From: Agromyces allii | GTDB taxonomy: Bacteria; Actinomycetota; Actinomycetes; Actinomycetales; Microbacteriaceae | NCBI RefSeq assembly: GCF_009749385.1 | Contig: NZ_WBIN01000001.1 | Coordinates: forward strand, 1-64,000 | Reading direction: 5' to 3' | DNA: 64,000 nt | In this document: piece after piece, positions 47,517-56,686 of the stretch | Numbering within the stretch: the stretch's first letter is position 1 | How the letters are laid out: every line of letters begins with the position of its first letter | Notes under the pieces: model-generated | The model's input: only the letters and a program-made list of their open reading frames with translations | Told to the model about the DNA's origin: nothing | Databases searched by the model: none | Translations under genes and position numbers: made by a program

Positions 47517-47599
47517 ACACGGGCCCCGGACGCTCCCGAATGGGCAGGACTTCCCATGGTACTTCGATGCGGAAGCGATACGGAGATCCACCTCCGGAT

Positions 47600-47617
47600 G
47601 CCGGGCGCGCGCCCGGC
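47600..47617. terminator. hairpin after giant protein 2 gene
   Basis: GCCGGGCGCGCGCCCGGC is a perfect 18-bp palindrome 8 nt beyond the giant 2 stop. It has no T-tract but may attenuate read-through into giant 1. Confidence 0.4.
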
Positions 47618-47624
47618 CGCCCGA

Positions 47625-50600
47625 TCAGCAGTCCGGGATCGAGCGCCCGGGGCGACTCGTGTCGTCGGCCCTGACGAACCATCCGTCGTACACCCCGACC
47701 TCCGACGTGAAGTAGAGCCATGGCTGGCCGTTCCGCTGCGAGTAGCAGACCGCGTCGATGACCGTTCCGGCCCCGAGCGCGCCCTGCGGCTGGAAGGTGC
47801 ATCCGCTGTCGCGGTTCCAGGGGCCCGACGGATAGGCCGAGTTCGGCTCGGGGCATGTCGTCGTCGTGATCGTCGTCGGATAGCGGGTCGGCGTCCACGT
47901 CGGCGGCGCGGAGGGCGTGGCCGCGTTCGAACGCGTCCATGCGCCGCATCCGCGAGCATTGCATGCCTGGACTTCGAAGGAGTAGGCGGTGCCGACCGAT
48001 CGGCGCAGGTTCACCGCGGTCGCGGAGGTCTGCGTCGAACCGCCGGCCCCGACCTCGCGCCAGACGTACTGCGAGATGCCGCGACCGCCGTCGGCCGCGG
48101 GCGGCGACCAGAGGAGGGTCATGTCGCCGGTGCCGTTGGACGTCGCGGTGAGCGTGGCGGCGGCAGGCGCCCCCGGCACGCCGTACGGGCGAACGGTCGC
48201 GCTCTCGGCCGAGAGGGTCGACTCGCCGACCGCGTTCCGCGCCGAGACCCGGAACGCATAGGCCGTGCCGTTCTGCAGGCCTCCGACGGTGTACGTGCCC
48301 TCGGTCGGGACCGTGAGGCTGCCGCCCGGCCAGGTCACCGTGTAATCGAGGATCGGGGAGTTGTTCGACGCGGTAGAGGCCACGGTGACGCTCGCCGTGC
48401 CGTCGCCCTCCACGGCCGCGGGCGCCTGCGGCGCATCCGGCACGTCGACGATCGACAGCAGGATCCTCCCCTGCACCTGGCGGGTGCGATCGCCGGTCGC
48501 ATCCTGCACCGTGTACACGGCGCTGAGCGTTCCCGTCGCGGTCGGGCCGGTGCGGATCGTGACGGTGTCGTCGGTGAAGGAGATGGAGGCGCTCGCGCCC
48601 GCATCGACCTGATCGAGCAGGGCTCCGACCACGCGCAGCGGCTCCCCCTCCGACGCGAACGGGTTGACGTCGTTCGCGAGCACGTCGAGCGTGACCGTCT
48701 GAGAGCGGCGGTAGGTCGAGCTCTCGGCCGCCGTCGGGTCGTCGGCCGGAATGGCGAGCGGTCGGCTCGACGAGACGACCGTGACATCGACCTCGCCGGG
48801 CACGGTGAGCCCGTTCAGCGTCACGTCGAACGTCAGCGTCGTCCGGACTCCGGGATCGACGCCCCGCGGCACGAGGACGGTCAGCGTCGAGCCTGCGAGA
48901 CCGGCCCTGATGTCGGAGTTCGCCCCCGCGAGCCCGGAGAAGACGACACGGTCGAGCATCGCCGGGTTGGGGTGCGACGTCGAGTCGAGCAGCTCGATCT
49001 CGAGCGGGTCCTCACCGGCCTCGACCTCGACGGCCTGTGCGGTGAACTTCGGCGCCACATCTTCGAGGTCTGGATCGCCGACGGTGATCGGAAGGGTCAG
49101 GAGCGCCTTCGCGCCGGTCTGGTCGGACTCCGAGCGGCCGTCGGTCACCAGGAAGCTGACCGAGGCCGGGCCCCGGTAGCCTCGTGCGGGCGTGAACCTG
49201 AGGGTCTCGCCGTCGACGCGCACGTCGGATCCGTCGCCGTTCGTCGACGAGGCGCTCAGGATCAGCGCGGGTCGGCCCGAGGGCACCTCGACGAGCTCGT
49301 CGACCGTCCATTCGATGGGCGTGTCCAGGTCGGTCTGCTGGGGCGGGAGGTCCTTCAGATACGGGAGCGGCGCCTGCTGGGCCGCGGCCCCGTCGGGGAG
49401 CGGCGGCACGATGATGAAGGCTGTCGTCGACAGCCCGTCGCCGTTCGTCAGCCGGTAGCCGATGGTGGTTCGCGACGCCGTCGCGCGGACGCGCACCTCG
49501 GAGGCGCCGACGACCTCGGCCGCGTCCCGGTTGGGGCCGACGAGCGAGAGTTCGAGGTCGCTCAACCGGCCACCGAGGTTCTCGGCACCGTCGAGCACGT
49601 CGACCTCGACGGTCGCGGACTTCGCCAGGTCCTCGATCGAGACGAACTGGTCGACGGACGTGGGATGGACCGGCCGGGCGTCGTTCGTGACGAGGACGTG
49701 CAGGAACGCCGAATCCACGCCGCCGTGCCCGTTCTCGACCTGGTATCGGATCGCGAAGGCGCCCTCCTCGTCGGGCGCCTCGACGACGATGCGATCGTCG
49801 ACGACGGATGCCGCGATGCCCTCGTCGACCTCCAGCAGCTCGTCGGCGACCGTGAGCTTGTAGCCGTTCGGATCGGAGTCGTTGCGCCAGACCGGCACCG
49901 AGGCGACACGGCCCGGCGGGACCTCGACCGTGTCGTCGACCGCGTTCGGCGGCGCATCGGTCGCGGGGCGGGGAATGACGCCGACCCGGATGACCGAGGT
50001 CGCCGAAGCTCCGGCGGTGTCCTCCACCTCGTATTCGAAGCTGTCGGTCCCGGCCATGCCCGGATACGACTGGTACTCGATCGTGCCCGCATCGGTCGAC
50101 ACGATGCGACCGAGCTTCGGCGGCGTCGTGATGCCGCGAAGCGCGACGGAGTCGCCGTCTGGGTCGAGTCCGTCGAGCCCGATCGGGATCTTCACCGTGG
50201 AGTCCGCGAACAACCGCGACGTCGTCGGCACCGCGACCGGAGGGAGGTTCTCCTCGCTCGGTCCGACGACGACGAACTGCACCGTCGCGATCGCGCTCTC
50301 GCGGTAGGCATCGGTCACCCGGTAGTCGACGCTGTAGACGCCGGGCTCTGCCGGTGCCTGGTAGCGCACGGTATCGCCGCTCACGAACGCGAGGCCCGGT
50401 GTGCCCTCGGGAACGACCAGCTCGGGATCGACGATGAGCGGCGCCCGATCGGGATGCCGGTCGTTGTCGAGCACCGGCACCGTCACGATGTCGCCCGCAC
50501 GCACCCGCGCCGCATCGTCGACGGCGACCGGCGGCTGGTGCTTCACGAGCGGGGGCACCGGCACCACCGTGATGCCCGCCGTCGAGGTCGACGTCCCGTC

Positions 50601-52871
50601 GCTCACCGTGTAGTGGAACTGCACCTGTTCGACGAGCGCCGACGAGGGGGTCGTGCGCACGACGGCGTTGCCCAGCACCTCGATGGTCAACGCGGCGTCG
50701 AGGTCGTCGGTCTGCACCGACTGCACCGCGAGCACCTGGCCGCTCGGCGAGACGTCGTTCGCGAGCACCGGGATCGAGAGCGGTTCACCCGGTCGCAGGT
50801 AGGCGACGTCGGTGACCGCGATGGGAGCCGGCGCCCCGTCGGGCGGTTCGAGCACGTCGACCCTGATGAGGCCGACGCTCGTCTCAGCGCCGGCGCCGAG
50901 GGCGTAGACCACCTCGTAGGAGCCCGGCTCCGCCGCGGTGAACCCGATCGAGCCGCGCTCGAGGTTCGGCACGACCTCGACGCCGTCGGGCACCTCCTCG
51001 AGCCCGATGAGGGCGAGCGGGACCCCTGACGGGCTCGTGTCGTTCTCGAGCGGCTCGAGGTCGACGGTACGGCCGGAGAAGGTCTGCGCGTGGTCGGGAG
51101 TGCCGATCGGGCCGAGTGCTCCGGTGGGCTCGACGTCGACGGTGAGGACGCCGCTCGAGGTTCCGCGGCCGTCGGAGACGACGTACACGACCTCCTTCGA
51201 CCCCAGCTCGGTTGAGACGTGCTCGAAGGTCAGCTCCCCGTCGGGAGCGGCGCTCACGCGGTCGCCGGACTTCGGCGTCGCGGACACGAGGAAGACGGCG
51301 TCGCCGTCGGGGTCGATCCAGTCCTGGAGGACGTTCACCGTGGTGGATCCGCCCTGCTCGACGGCGACGGCCGTCGTCCGACGCGCGATCGGCGGATCGT
51401 CGACCTCCGCCGTGTGCACCGAGATGGACGCGACCGCCTCCGCCACCCCACCGGGTCGCCCGTCGTTCGCCGTGTACCGGAAGGAGAGCGAGCCGGTGAA
51501 GCCGTCGGCCGGCGTGAACTGGAGCGCGCGATCGCCGTCGATGAGCTGGACGCTCCCCTGCGACGCCGACACCTCGGCCACGGCCGAGACGGTGAGCACG
51601 TCTCCATCTGGGTCGGTGTCGTTGTCGAGCACGGGGATCACCGTCGTGAGCCCGGGTCGAACGCCGAACTCGTCGTCGCGCGCGGTCGGCGCGCGGTTCT
51701 CGTCGGTGCGCTGGGCGATGGTGTCCTCGAAGCTCTCGGTGGAGGACTTCTCGTCGCCGTCTTCGGCGTCCTGATCTTCGGGCGGGGTGACCTGCTCCCA
51801 GTCGTCGACGAGTCGCAGCTCGTCGTCGAGCAGCCAGGCGTTGCCGTTGGACACGTCGTTGAGCGCGATGACGCTGCGATTGACCCGGAACTCCAGGGTC
51901 GAGCCGCGGGTCGGCCGGTCGAGGTCGACGGACCGAACGCTCGCGCCGTCGCACGCGAGGAGGTACCGGGCAGCTCCGGCCCAGGCGGCGTGGGCGCAGC
52001 CGTCGAGGCGGACCGGCGCCGAGACGTCGTCGGGATCCTCGAAGGATCCGGAGAACCCAGGGTCGATGCGCTCGACCCGCCCGCCCGACAACGCCACGTC
52101 GAGCAGTTCCGATCCGGTGGCCACGAGCACCGAGTCGTCGGCGGGGCCGGCCTGCTGAAGCTTCAGCGCGTGCGTCGGCAGCTCGACCTCGGTGGAATCG
52201 ACGAGCAGCCGGTCGTGCTCGAGGTCGAGCACGACGGGGGTCCGACCGACGGCCGTCAGCTGGTGGTCGCCGAGGCGCGGCAGCGCTGAGACGCTGGGGT
52301 CGCCCCCCGGCTCGATCCGGATGAGCTCGCGGTCGTGCGGCGAGGTCGCGAACACCGTTCCATCGTCGGCGACGGTCACATGACCGCCCGGTCCGACCTT
52401 CGCAACCGGTTGGGCCGTCGCCGCATCGAACGCGAGCGGCACTGCGGCGTCGATGGTCCAGACCGATCCCGAACCGGTGTCCATCACCGCGAGCACGTCG
52501 CCGCCGTAGGCGATCTCCGCATCGAGCGGGACGCCGATCTCCTCGGTGAGCGTGGTGAACGACGGATCGACGCGCTGGAGCGTGCCGGAGGCGGCGTCGG
52601 AGAGGAAGACGTCGTCCCCGTGCTGGAACACGTCGATGTCGCGCGAGGTGGTGTTCACCGCACCGTCGAGCTCGGCGATGGGTTTGCTGAGTCGGCCGGC
52701 GAGGAGCTCGTCGCCGTTGGTGACCCACACGTTCCGCGCATCGAGATCGACGTCGACCACGGGGAACCCGGGATGCAGGACGGCCACGCCGACCGGCACG
52801 ACGACGATCGTCGCGAGCACGACGATCGTCGCGACCTCTCGCGGCCGCGTGCGCAGGAGTCGCCTCAGCAC
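47625..52871 (-). CDS. giant membrane-anchored Ig-like/FN3 protein 2
   Basis: The 1748-aa protein is collinear with giant 1: one N-terminal helix (about 14-34), propeller-like region, acidic linker, cadherin/Ig-like repeats (RAPTARDDEFGVRPG..., NDTDPDGDVL) and two FN3 domains. The C-terminal tip differs: a Thr/Pro-rich linker and a domain with four Cys (TCPEPN, GCTFQ, AVCYS, final Cys) and a YFTSEVGVYDGWFVR stretch like a small SH3-type barrel. Start is GTG at 52869-52871, 16 nt after the FHA/winged-helix stop, without a Shine-Dalgarno, so reinitiation is likely. Confidence 0.88.
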   Translation of the reverse strand: MLRRLLRTRPREVATIVVLATIVVVPVGVAVLHPGFPVVDVDLDARNVWVTNGDELLAGRLSKPIAELDGAVNTTSRDIDVFQHGDDVFLSDAASGTLQRVDPSFTTLTEEIGVPLDAEIAYGGDVLAVMDTGSGSVWTIDAAVPLAFDAATAQPVAKVGPGGHVTVADDGTVFATSPHDRELIRIEPGGDPSVSALPRLGDHQLTAVGRTPVVLDLEHDRLLVDSTEVELPTHALKLQQAGPADDSVLVATGSELLDVALSGGRVERIDPGFSGSFEDPDDVSAPVRLDGCAHAAWAGAARYLLACDGASVRSVDLDRPTRGSTLEFRVNRSVIALNDVSNGNAWLLDDELRLVDDWEQVTPPEDQDAEDGDEKSSTESFEDTIAQRTDENRAPTARDDEFGVRPGLTTVIPVLDNDTDPDGDVLTVSAVAEVSASQGSVQLIDGDRALQFTPADGFTGSLSFRYTANDGRPGGVAEAVASISVHTAEVDDPPIARRTTAVAVEQGGSTTVNVLQDWIDPDGDAVFLVSATPKSGDRVSAAPDGELTFEHVSTELGSKEVVYVVSDGRGTSSGVLTVDVEPTGALGPIGTPDHAQTFSGRTVDLEPLENDTSPSGVPLALIGLEEVPDGVEVVPNLERGSIGFTAAEPGSYEVVYALGAGAETSVGLIRVDVLEPPDGAPAPIAVTDVAYLRPGEPLSIPVLANDVSPSGQVLAVQSVQTDDLDAALTIEVLGNAVVRTTPSSALVEQVQFHYTVSDGTSTSTAGITVVPVPPLVKHQPPVAVDDAARVRAGDIVTVPVLDNDRHPDRAPLIVDPELVVPEGTPGLAFVSGDTVRYQAPAEPGVYSVDYRVTDAYRESAIATVQFVVVGPSEENLPPVAVPTTSRLFADSTVKIPIGLDGLDPDGDSVALRGITTPPKLGRIVSTDAGTIEYQSYPGMAGTDSFEYEVEDTAGASATSVIRVGVIPRPATDAPPNAVDDTVEVPPGRVASVPVWRNDSDPNGYKLTVADELLEVDEGIAASVVDDRIVVEAPDEEGAFAIRYQVENGHGGVDSAFLHVLVTNDARPVHPTSVDQFVSIEDLAKSATVEVDVLDGAENLGGRLSDLELSLVGPNRDAAEVVGASEVRVRATASRTTIGYRLTNGDGLSTTAFIIVPPLPDGAAAQQAPLPYLKDLPPQQTDLDTPIEWTVDELVEVPSGRPALILSASSTNGDGSDVRVDGETLRFTPARGYRGPASVSFLVTDGRSESDQTGAKALLTLPITVGDPDLEDVAPKFTAQAVEVEAGEDPLEIELLDSTSHPNPAMLDRVVFSGLAGANSDIRAGLAGSTLTVLVPRGVDPGVRTTLTFDVTLNGLTVPGEVDVTVVSSSRPLAIPADDPTAAESSTYRRSQTVTLDVLANDVNPFASEGEPLRVVGALLDQVDAGASASISFTDDTVTIRTGPTATGTLSAVYTVQDATGDRTRQVQGRILLSIVDVPDAPQAPAAVEGDGTASVTVASTASNNSPILDYTVTWPGGSLTVPTEGTYTVGGLQNGTAYAFRVSARNAVGESTLSAESATVRPYGVPGAPAAATLTATSNGTGDMTLLWSPPAADGGRGISQYVWREVGAGGSTQTSATAVNLRRSVGTAYSFEVQACNARGCGAWTRSNAATPSAPPTWTPTRYPTTITTTTCPEPNSAYPSGPWNRDSGCTFQPQGALGAGTVIDAVCYSQRNGQPWLYFTSEVGVYDGWFVRADDTSRPGRSIPDC

Positions 52872-52887
52872 GACGGAACGAGCGGCG

Positions 52888-53592
52888 TCACTCCCCCGGC
52901 TCCGCCGCGGCGCGATCGAGCAGGGGAAGATCGTCGACGCTCACGAGCCTGGTGGCCACGGCGTACTCGACGAGTCGCATGCGACGGTTCGTCGCGAGCT
53001 TGCCCCGCCCGCCGCGCAGTCCGTCGACGCCGAGCCGGTCGAGCTTCTCGCACACGTTGTCGAGCTTGCGGTTGAAGGTCGTCATGCTCCACCCGAGTCG
53101 AGCCGCGGCCTCGGCCGAGGTCGGCACGGTCGCCCGGCCCGCCGAGGGCTGGACGAGCACGCGCTCGGACAGCGCCACCACGAGGAGCCGCTGGCTCGAC
53201 GTGAGCGTGACCGGCATGATCGTCGTGCCGCCGTCGGCGGTGGTCGCCGTCAGGGACGTGTTGTAGAAGTCCTCCTCGGCGTGGATCGAGAACTCGTACG
53301 TCGTGGCTCCCGCGCTGAAGAGCACCTGCACCTGCTGGAACACGAGCGGGAGCTTCGCACCCGGCGCGACCCAGGCCTGCACGCTGCCCGTGGCATCCGA
53401 CACCGTGGCCGAGAGCAGTTGGCCGACGTTCGAGAGCCACCACAGGCCGTACTCGGCCGAGAGGGTGAGGAACGTGCGGTGCAGGTACGGGTTCTCGTCG
53501 ATCGTGAGGTCGGACTCGCGCCCGATCGTGAACGGCGCGCCCTCGGCGACCGTGTACCACTCGCCGCAGTACTCGACCCTGAGCGGCCTCAC
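52888..53592 (-). CDS. FHA-like/winged-helix protein
   Basis: The 234-aa protein begins with an FHA-like half (PFTIGRESDLTIDENPYLHRTF, residues about 20-41; WWLSNVG) and ends with a helix-turn-helix-like region (VPTSAEAAARLGWSMTTFNRKLDNVCEKL, about 156-184) and a basic helix-rich tail. It looks like a phosphothreonine sensor fused to a DNA-binding domain, similar to FHA/wHTH proteins in PFNA-type clusters. GTG at 53590-53592 overlaps the kinase stop (GTGA). No known target is visible. The HTH call is from pattern and needs profile confirmation. Confidence 0.7.
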   Translation of the reverse strand: MRPLRVEYCGEWYTVAEGAPFTIGRESDLTIDENPYLHRTFLTLSAEYGLWWLSNVGQLLSATVSDATGSVQAWVAPGAKLPLVFQQVQVLFSAGATTYEFSIHAEEDFYNTSLTATTADGGTTIMPVTLTSSQRLLVVALSERVLVQPSAGRATVPTSAEAAARLGWSMTTFNRKLDNVCEKLDRLGVDGLRGGRGKLATNRRMRLVEYAVATRLVSVDDLPLLDRAAAEPGE

Positions 53593-55337
53593 GGCGTGCA
53601 CCCGGTCACCGGATCGGAGGTGCGGCTGCCGCGCTGAGTCTGCACGTCGATGCAGATGGTCTGCCCGGCGGAGACGCTGTCGACGACGATCGGCGAGGTC
53701 TCGGCCAGCTGCACCGAGCCGCTGCCGTCGGAACGCGCCCACCGGAACCGGTCGCCCTCCTCGGCATCGCCGACGGTCACCGCGAAGGAGACGCTCGTGC
53801 CGTCGGCCGACGGCACACCCGGCGCGACCTCGGGCATCGGCACGGTGGCCTCGGCCACGGCGTCGCGATCGACCGACTTCACCGGCGCCTCGGCCTCGGG
53901 CCGGGGAAGCGCGCCGGAGAGCACCACGGCCGCGGTGACGGCGACGGCCACGACGACGCCCGCGGCGATGCCGATGACGAGGCCGGCCTTCGAACGACGC
54001 TGCGACGGGTCGACCTCGGTGACGGATGCTGCGGCGGGCGTCGTCTCGAGGGCGGGCCGCGCGTCGGCGCGCGCCGCACCCCTGGGCCGCACGATCGTTC
54101 CGTCGTCGACCGGGGCCGAGGCGACCGCGCCGACCGGTGACCCTGCCCGGGGCGCCGCCGCTCCCCCGGGGCGCATCATGGTCGCGTCGGCGAGGGGCGG
54201 CTGCGCCGCGACCTGCTGCGGTGCACGCGCGACGGTCGCGTCGGCGCCGGCACCGGCGCCGCTGAGGGCGGCCGGCGGGGGCACGACCGCACGCGAACCG
54301 CCCGGCGCGGTGGGCGCGACCGGCGCCGCCTGGGCGTCGATCGTGCGCACGGCGCGCGCCCTGGTGGCATCCGCCTCGTCGACGGTCTCGCGCTCCTCGG
54401 CGACCGCGAGGTTCGGCACCTCGATGGTCGTGGCCGAGTAGCCGAGTTCGAGCTCGACGCGCTGCAGCGCCCTGGCGAACTCGACCGCGCTGGGGTAGCG
54501 GTCGTCGCGGGAGGTCGCCATGCCCTTCGCGAGCACCGCCAGCAGGCTGCGCGGCACGTCGGTGCGATCCATGGGCGTGATCGCGCCGCGCTCGATGCGG
54601 CCGATGAGGTCGAGCGTGCCGTTGGAACGCCCGGGGATCTCGAAGGGCGAACGCCCCGCGAGCAGGGTGTAGACGGTCGCGGCGAGCGAGAACACGTCGC
54701 TGCGGGGGTCGGGGGTCGGGTCGTCCTCGAACATCTCGGACGGCGACCACGGCACGCTCATGCCGACCGCGGCGGTGCCGCTCGAGCCGGCGGTGCCCGT
54801 CGCCTGCGCGCCGGGACGCACCGTCATGGTGTGCATCGGAAGCTCGCCGTCGAGGTTCGACGAGATGCCGAAGTCGGTGAGCGCGGGCCAGCCGTAGTCG
54901 TTCGTCAGCACGTTCGCGGGCTTGATGTCGCGGTGCAGGATGCCGGCGGCATGCGCCGTGGCCACCGCGCCCGCGATGCGCACACCGGTGCGCAGTGCGT
55001 CTTCGACGGCGAACGGCGACCGCTTGTACTGCTCGGCCAGGCTCGGACCCGAGCAGTACTCCATGACGAAGTACGGCCGGCCGTCGGCCGAGACATCCGC
55101 GTGGAAGATGGTGACGATGTACGGGTGCGTCGACAGCTGGGCCATCAGGTTCGCCTCGGCGACGAACTGCGCCCGCGTGTCGCGGCCGAGCTCCTCGGTG
55201 AGCAGCACCTTCACCGCGACCTTGCGTCGCGGTAGTCGCTGCTCGTAGAGGAACACGTCGGCGAATCCGCCGGAGCCGAGCAGGCCCTGCGGAGCGTAGC
55301 CCGGAAGCTCGGGCGGGGTCGAGGTCGCGCGGCGCAT
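53589..55337 (-). CDS. membrane serine/threonine protein kinase
   Basis: The 582-aa kinase has an N-terminal catalytic domain: glycine loop GLLGSGGFADVF, Lys43 in VAVKVL, HRDIKPAN with Asp137, DFG at 155-157 and SPSEMF in place of APE. A Pro/Ala-rich juxtamembrane region follows, then one helix (451-473) and a 105-residue external domain with two Cys. It lacks the PASTA repeats of PknB, so it does not sense muropeptides in that way. The ATG shares a base with the FHA2 stop. It resembles Pkb2-type kinases of PFNA clusters. Confidence 0.92.
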   Translation of the reverse strand: MRRATSTPPELPGYAPQGLLGSGGFADVFLYEQRLPRRKVAVKVLLTEELGRDTRAQFVAEANLMAQLSTHPYIVTIFHADVSADGRPYFVMEYCSGPSLAEQYKRSPFAVEDALRTGVRIAGAVATAHAAGILHRDIKPANVLTNDYGWPALTDFGISSNLDGELPMHTMTVRPGAQATGTAGSSGTAAVGMSVPWSPSEMFEDDPTPDPRSDVFSLAATVYTLLAGRSPFEIPGRSNGTLDLIGRIERGAITPMDRTDVPRSLLAVLAKGMATSRDDRYPSAVEFARALQRVELELGYSATTIEVPNLAVAEERETVDEADATRARAVRTIDAQAAPVAPTAPGGSRAVVPPPAALSGAGAGADATVARAPQQVAAQPPLADATMMRPGGAAAPRAGSPVGAVASAPVDDGTIVRPRGAARADARPALETTPAAASVTEVDPSQRRSKAGLVIGIAAGVVVAVAVTAAVVLSGALPRPEAEAPVKSVDRDAVAEATVPMPEVAPGVPSADGTSVSFAVTVGDAEEGDRFRWARSDGSGSVQLAETSPIVVDSVSAGQTICIDVQTQRGSRTSDPVTGCTP

Positions 55338-56686
55338 CAGTCGGCGACCACCTGGATCGTCCAGCCGCCGCCGAGGTCGACGACGGTGCCCACGAGCACG
55401 GGCGTCGGCTCGCCGGCGCGGAGCCGCACGGGAGCCTTGCCCGGCTGCGCCACATGCGTGCCGTTGCGGGAGTGCAGGTCGGTGATCACGACGGTGTCTC
55501 CTTCGACGGTGACGCGCACATGCGTGCGCGAGATGTCCTGGTCGCCAGCACCGATCGCGACGACGCGCGGCAGGCGCCCGCCCGAGACCTGGCTGACGCT
55601 CGGCGCGCGCCCGAGCAGCACCTCGTGCGTCACGGGCTCGAGCGAGCCGTCGGGCATGCGCAGGCTGAGCTTCGGCGAAGCGACGGCACCGGATGCCGTC
55701 GGCCGGCCCGGTGCGTCGGGAACCGTCGTCTGCTCGGCGCGGCGCGCGTCGCGCTCGGCTCGCAGGCGCTGGAGGTCGGCACCGACGACGGTCATGCCGT
55801 CGTGGTCGCCGCCGTAGGTGTCGCCGGTCGGCACGATGGTCTGCTCGACGCCGATCGCCGGTGCGGGCGGCACCGGGGGCTGGATCGGCGCACCGGCAGG
55901 CGCACCGATGGCCGCACCGACCGGCGACACGATGGTCGAGTCGTCGATCGCGTCGTACACGGGATCGGGCGTCGGCGCCTGCGCAGGAGGGGGCGGCGGT
56001 CCGGGAATCGTGGACCCGGTCGAGCCGCCGACCGGCGGCGCCCAGGCCGAGGGAACGGGCTGCTCGGTCGGCGTGGTCGGCGGCGCCGCAGGCTCGGCGG
56101 AGGGGGCGGCCGCGGTCTGCGCCCCCAGTCCGGACGGCTCGGCCGACGCCGAGATCTCGGTCGTCGGGAGGGGCTCGTCCGACGCGGAGCGCCCGGGCCG
56201 CGCCACGGGCTCGGGCACGGTCGCGACCGGCTCGACCGACTCGGAGCCGACGGATGTCGCGAACACGACGCCCTCGACGATCGGCAGGTCGACCTTCGAG
56301 GCAGCAGCAGACGCGGCCGCAGCCGGGCCGCCCGCGGCATCCGTCGCCCTCAGCTCGACCGCCGTGCCTTCGGCCGCGCGCTCGACCCACGTGGAGACGC
56401 CCTCGCCCGTGATGGTCTCGGCGCCGAGACGCACGGAGAACCCGCCGCGGACGACGACGCGCACCCCGTCGCCCTCGTCGGCGCGGACGACGAGCCCGAA
56501 CGACGGCGTCGCCGAGAGCCCCTCGACCGTGAGCCGGTCGAGCACGACCCGCACGGGATCGGCTTCGACGAGCCGGGGCCACAGGTCGGCCACGAGCGCG
56601 GCGGACGACGCGGGCAGCATGAGCACCACCCCGCCGCGCACGACGGCGAGGTGCTGCCCCGCGAGGTCAGGCGTGTAGTTCGCCAC
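55337..56686 (-). CDS. FHA-domain protein with Pro-rich linker (FHA2)
   Basis: The 449-aa protein has a globular N-terminal part of about 115 residues, a Pro/Ala/Thr-rich linker (about 120-330) and a C-terminal FHA domain ([41 protein letters not shown]). The Thr-rich linker contains TIVS, TIVPT and TTVP segments that could be kinase targets. Start is GTG 56684-56686, overlapping the phosphatase gene by 20 bp. It probably links kinase output to the membrane proteins encoded downstream. Confidence 0.88.
   Translation of the reverse strand: MANYTPDLAGQHLAVVRGGVVLMLPASSAALVADLWPRLVEADPVRVVLDRLTVEGLSATPSFGLVVRADEGDGVRVVVRGGFSVRLGAETITGEGVSTWVERAAEGTAVELRATDAAGGPAAAASAAASKVDLPIVEGVVFATSVGSESVEPVATVPEPVARPGRSASDEPLPTTEISASAEPSGLGAQTAAAPSAEPAAPPTTPTEQPVPSAWAPPVGGSTGSTIPGPPPPPAQAPTPDPVYDAIDDSTIVSPVGAAIGAPAGAPIQPPVPPAPAIGVEQTIVPTGDTYGGDHDGMTVVGADLQRLRAERDARRAEQTTVPDAPGRPTASGAVASPKLSLRMPDGSLEPVTHEVLLGRAPSVSQVSGGRLPRVVAIGAGDQDISRTHVRVTVEGDTVVITDLHSRNGTHVAQPGKAPVRLRAGEPTPVLVGTVVDLGGGWTIQVVAD

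Noticed and set aside
45003-51029. 2008-codon open frame on the plus strand
   Set aside because: It is antisense to the two giant genes and has the Arg/Asp/Val/Gly composition of a GC-rich shadow frame; no start signal or domain is seen.
42096-52871. Sortase (LPXTG) anchoring of the giant proteins
   Set aside because: Neither protein has an LPXTG-like motif or a C-terminal hydrophobic tail; only an N-terminal helix is visible.
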